Positions 4,495-5,364 of a stretch of 5,364 nt of DNA are shown piece after piece. Positions within the stretch are counted from its first letter, which is position 1. The number at the start of each line of letters is the position of its first letter. Both the position numbers and the translations under genes were made by a program. Source of the DNA: Lachnospiraceae bacterium (lineage in GTDB: Bacteria; Bacillota; Clostridia; Lachnospirales; Lachnospiraceae); NCBI GenBank assembly GCA_021199395.1, contig JAJQIE010000099.1:1-5364 (forward strand). Reading direction: 5' to 3'. Under the pieces are notes generated by a model that ran no database searches, was not told where the DNA came from, and saw nothing but the letters and a program-made list of their open reading frames with translations.

Positions 4495-5364
4495 TCAACG
4501 ATTCCGGGAAAGGATATATTCCTTCAGAAAATCATATATCTGTCCCTCCGTAGGCGGACATCCCTTCGCACTGTATGTAAATCCCGCGGTACAACGCCCG
4601 ATCCCCAGCTTTCCTTTCTTTCCCTGATATCCCTGTCCGATACAGATTTTCTCGTCCAGAAGCTCCAAAAGACCCTCCTTTCGCAGCTGTTCCAGCGCGG
4701 GGATGAGATAACCATAGCAGGCGCTGCAGGACTCCACCTCGCTCACCGCATCCGCGAGCTCGACGATTTTGTGATCCCCGGACAGTTCTTCCAGCTCCGG
4801 CTTTGTGCCGCAGACCGTAATCTCTGCTTTCTTAATATCCGCACAGCCGATGCCCAACTTCTCCGCCATAAGGATATACGGAACCTCATCCACCGCGTAA
4901 TGGAGCTGATCGCAGACATATGCGTCCATGAGCACCGGGTCCAGCGCAGCCATAATGCAGTTGCGGACAACCGGATTTCCGCCATCCTCAAAGTCCAGAT
5001 CGCCGCAGATATGATCTACTACAATAAAATCCTGCCGGATTCCCGCGTTCAGATGCGCGATCGGCTTATGCAGCCCCATCGAGTGAAAACGACGCTTCTC
5101 CCGGTTTGGAATCAATCCTTTCATATTTTTAAGCGCGCAGGTGATCCGGGTCTGACAGTGTCCTTTCAGCACCGGCACATTGATCAGGAAATCAAACTCC
5201 TCCACGCAGCGGCAAAGATTCAGCTTCATTCCCGCACAGTCCTTTTCAAAAGAAGGCTCTTTTTGCGCGTCGATGAAATCTACTCCGTACTTTTTCGCAA
5301 GCCGGTCATAGCCGCATACCTTCGCAACCTCCGACGTCCTGTCCCCTACCCAGGAGCCCTCCGC
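4495..5364 (-). CDS. DUF362-family protein (partial, N-terminus outside window)
   Basis: The frame stays open to the window edge, so the gene starts beyond 5364; the internal ATG at 5229 is not the start. The visible 289 C-terminal residues open with EGSWVGDRTSEVAKVCGYDR and contain the DUF362 core at residues 60-87: INVPVLKGH, then KNMKGLIPNREKR. VDHICGDLDFEDGGNPV follows at 116-132. The C-terminal part carries cysteines that may bind an iron-sulfur cluster: C213 and C216 in ESCSAC, C258 in GRCTAG, and C269 in GCPPTE. C241 is another cysteine nearby. No 2[4Fe-4S] ferredoxin domain, present in some relatives, is seen before the stop. The biochemical role of the family is not established; a redox or metal-cluster role is inferred from the cysteines alone. 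No signal peptide can be judged because the N-terminus is missing. Confidence 0.88.
   Translation of the reverse strand, partial: AEGSWVGDRTSEVAKVCGYDRLAKKYGVDFIDAQKEPSFEKDCAGMKLNLCRCVEEFDFLINVPVLKGHCQTRITCALKNMKGLIPNREKRRFHSMGLHKPIAHLNAGIRQDFIVVDHICGDLDFEDGGNPVVRNCIMAALDPVLMDAYVCDQLHYAVDEVPYILMAEKLGIGCADIKKAEITVCGTKPELEELSGDHKIVELADAVSEVESCSACYGYLIPALEQLRKEGLLELLDEKICIGQGYQGKKGKLGIGRCTAGFTYSAKGCPPTEGQIYDFLKEYILSRNR

Noticed and set aside
4743..4991. Alternative minus-strand frames inside the DUF362 gene
   Set aside because: They are out-of-frame shadows; the DUF362 frame is open for the whole region and carries the family motifs.

Overview
The window looks like chromosomal DNA from a gut-type clostridium, most likely Lachnospiraceae or a close relative. 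The grounds are roughly 50% GC by eye, strong AGGAGG-type ribosome binding sites, near-consensus sigma-A promoters with 17-base spacers, and the gene content (YqhD-type iron alcohol dehydrogenase, RelB/DinJ antitoxin, CotJC-type manganese catalase, XerD-like recombinase, DUF362 protein). The placement is an inference from style and families, not a database match.

Layout. (1) 1-1798: a divergent pair, an iron-containing alcohol dehydrogenase (minus strand, cut by the window edge) and an intact LysR-type regulator (plus strand). They share a 262-base intergenic region with two recognisable promoters and two perfect palindromes, so the regulator probably controls the dehydrogenase. (2) 1822-3127: a stretch of broken genes. 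It holds the last ~53 codons of a zinc-type/quinone-oxidoreductase dehydrogenase, a stub of a RelE/YafQ-type toxin whose start codon reads ACG, an intact RelB/DinJ antitoxin with its own near-perfect promoter, about 210 bases with no recognisable gene, and a manganese catalase that has lost its 5' end and one metal ligand. (3) 3128-3357: a non-coding convergent intergenic region with two hairpins and a 30-base tandem duplication. (4) 3358-4242: a XerD-like tyrosine recombinase (minus strand) with two non-standard active-site positions and its own promoter. (5) 4495-5364: the C-terminal 289 residues of a DUF362 protein (minus strand).

How it fits together. The left pair is an ordinary regulator-enzyme unit. 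The middle is a deletion or insertion scar: both damaged metabolic genes lost their 5' ends and point outwards from a toxin-antitoxin remnant, as expected if a small TA-bearing segment replaced the DNA between them. The antitoxin appears to be an orphan now. The right side is two separately promoted housekeeping-like genes. I see no rRNA, tRNA, CRISPR array or complete insertion sequence, and no convincing new defence system. The most unusual features are the toxin start-codon loss and fusion, the altered recombinase active site, and back-to-back promoters feeding an unexplained 200-base region.
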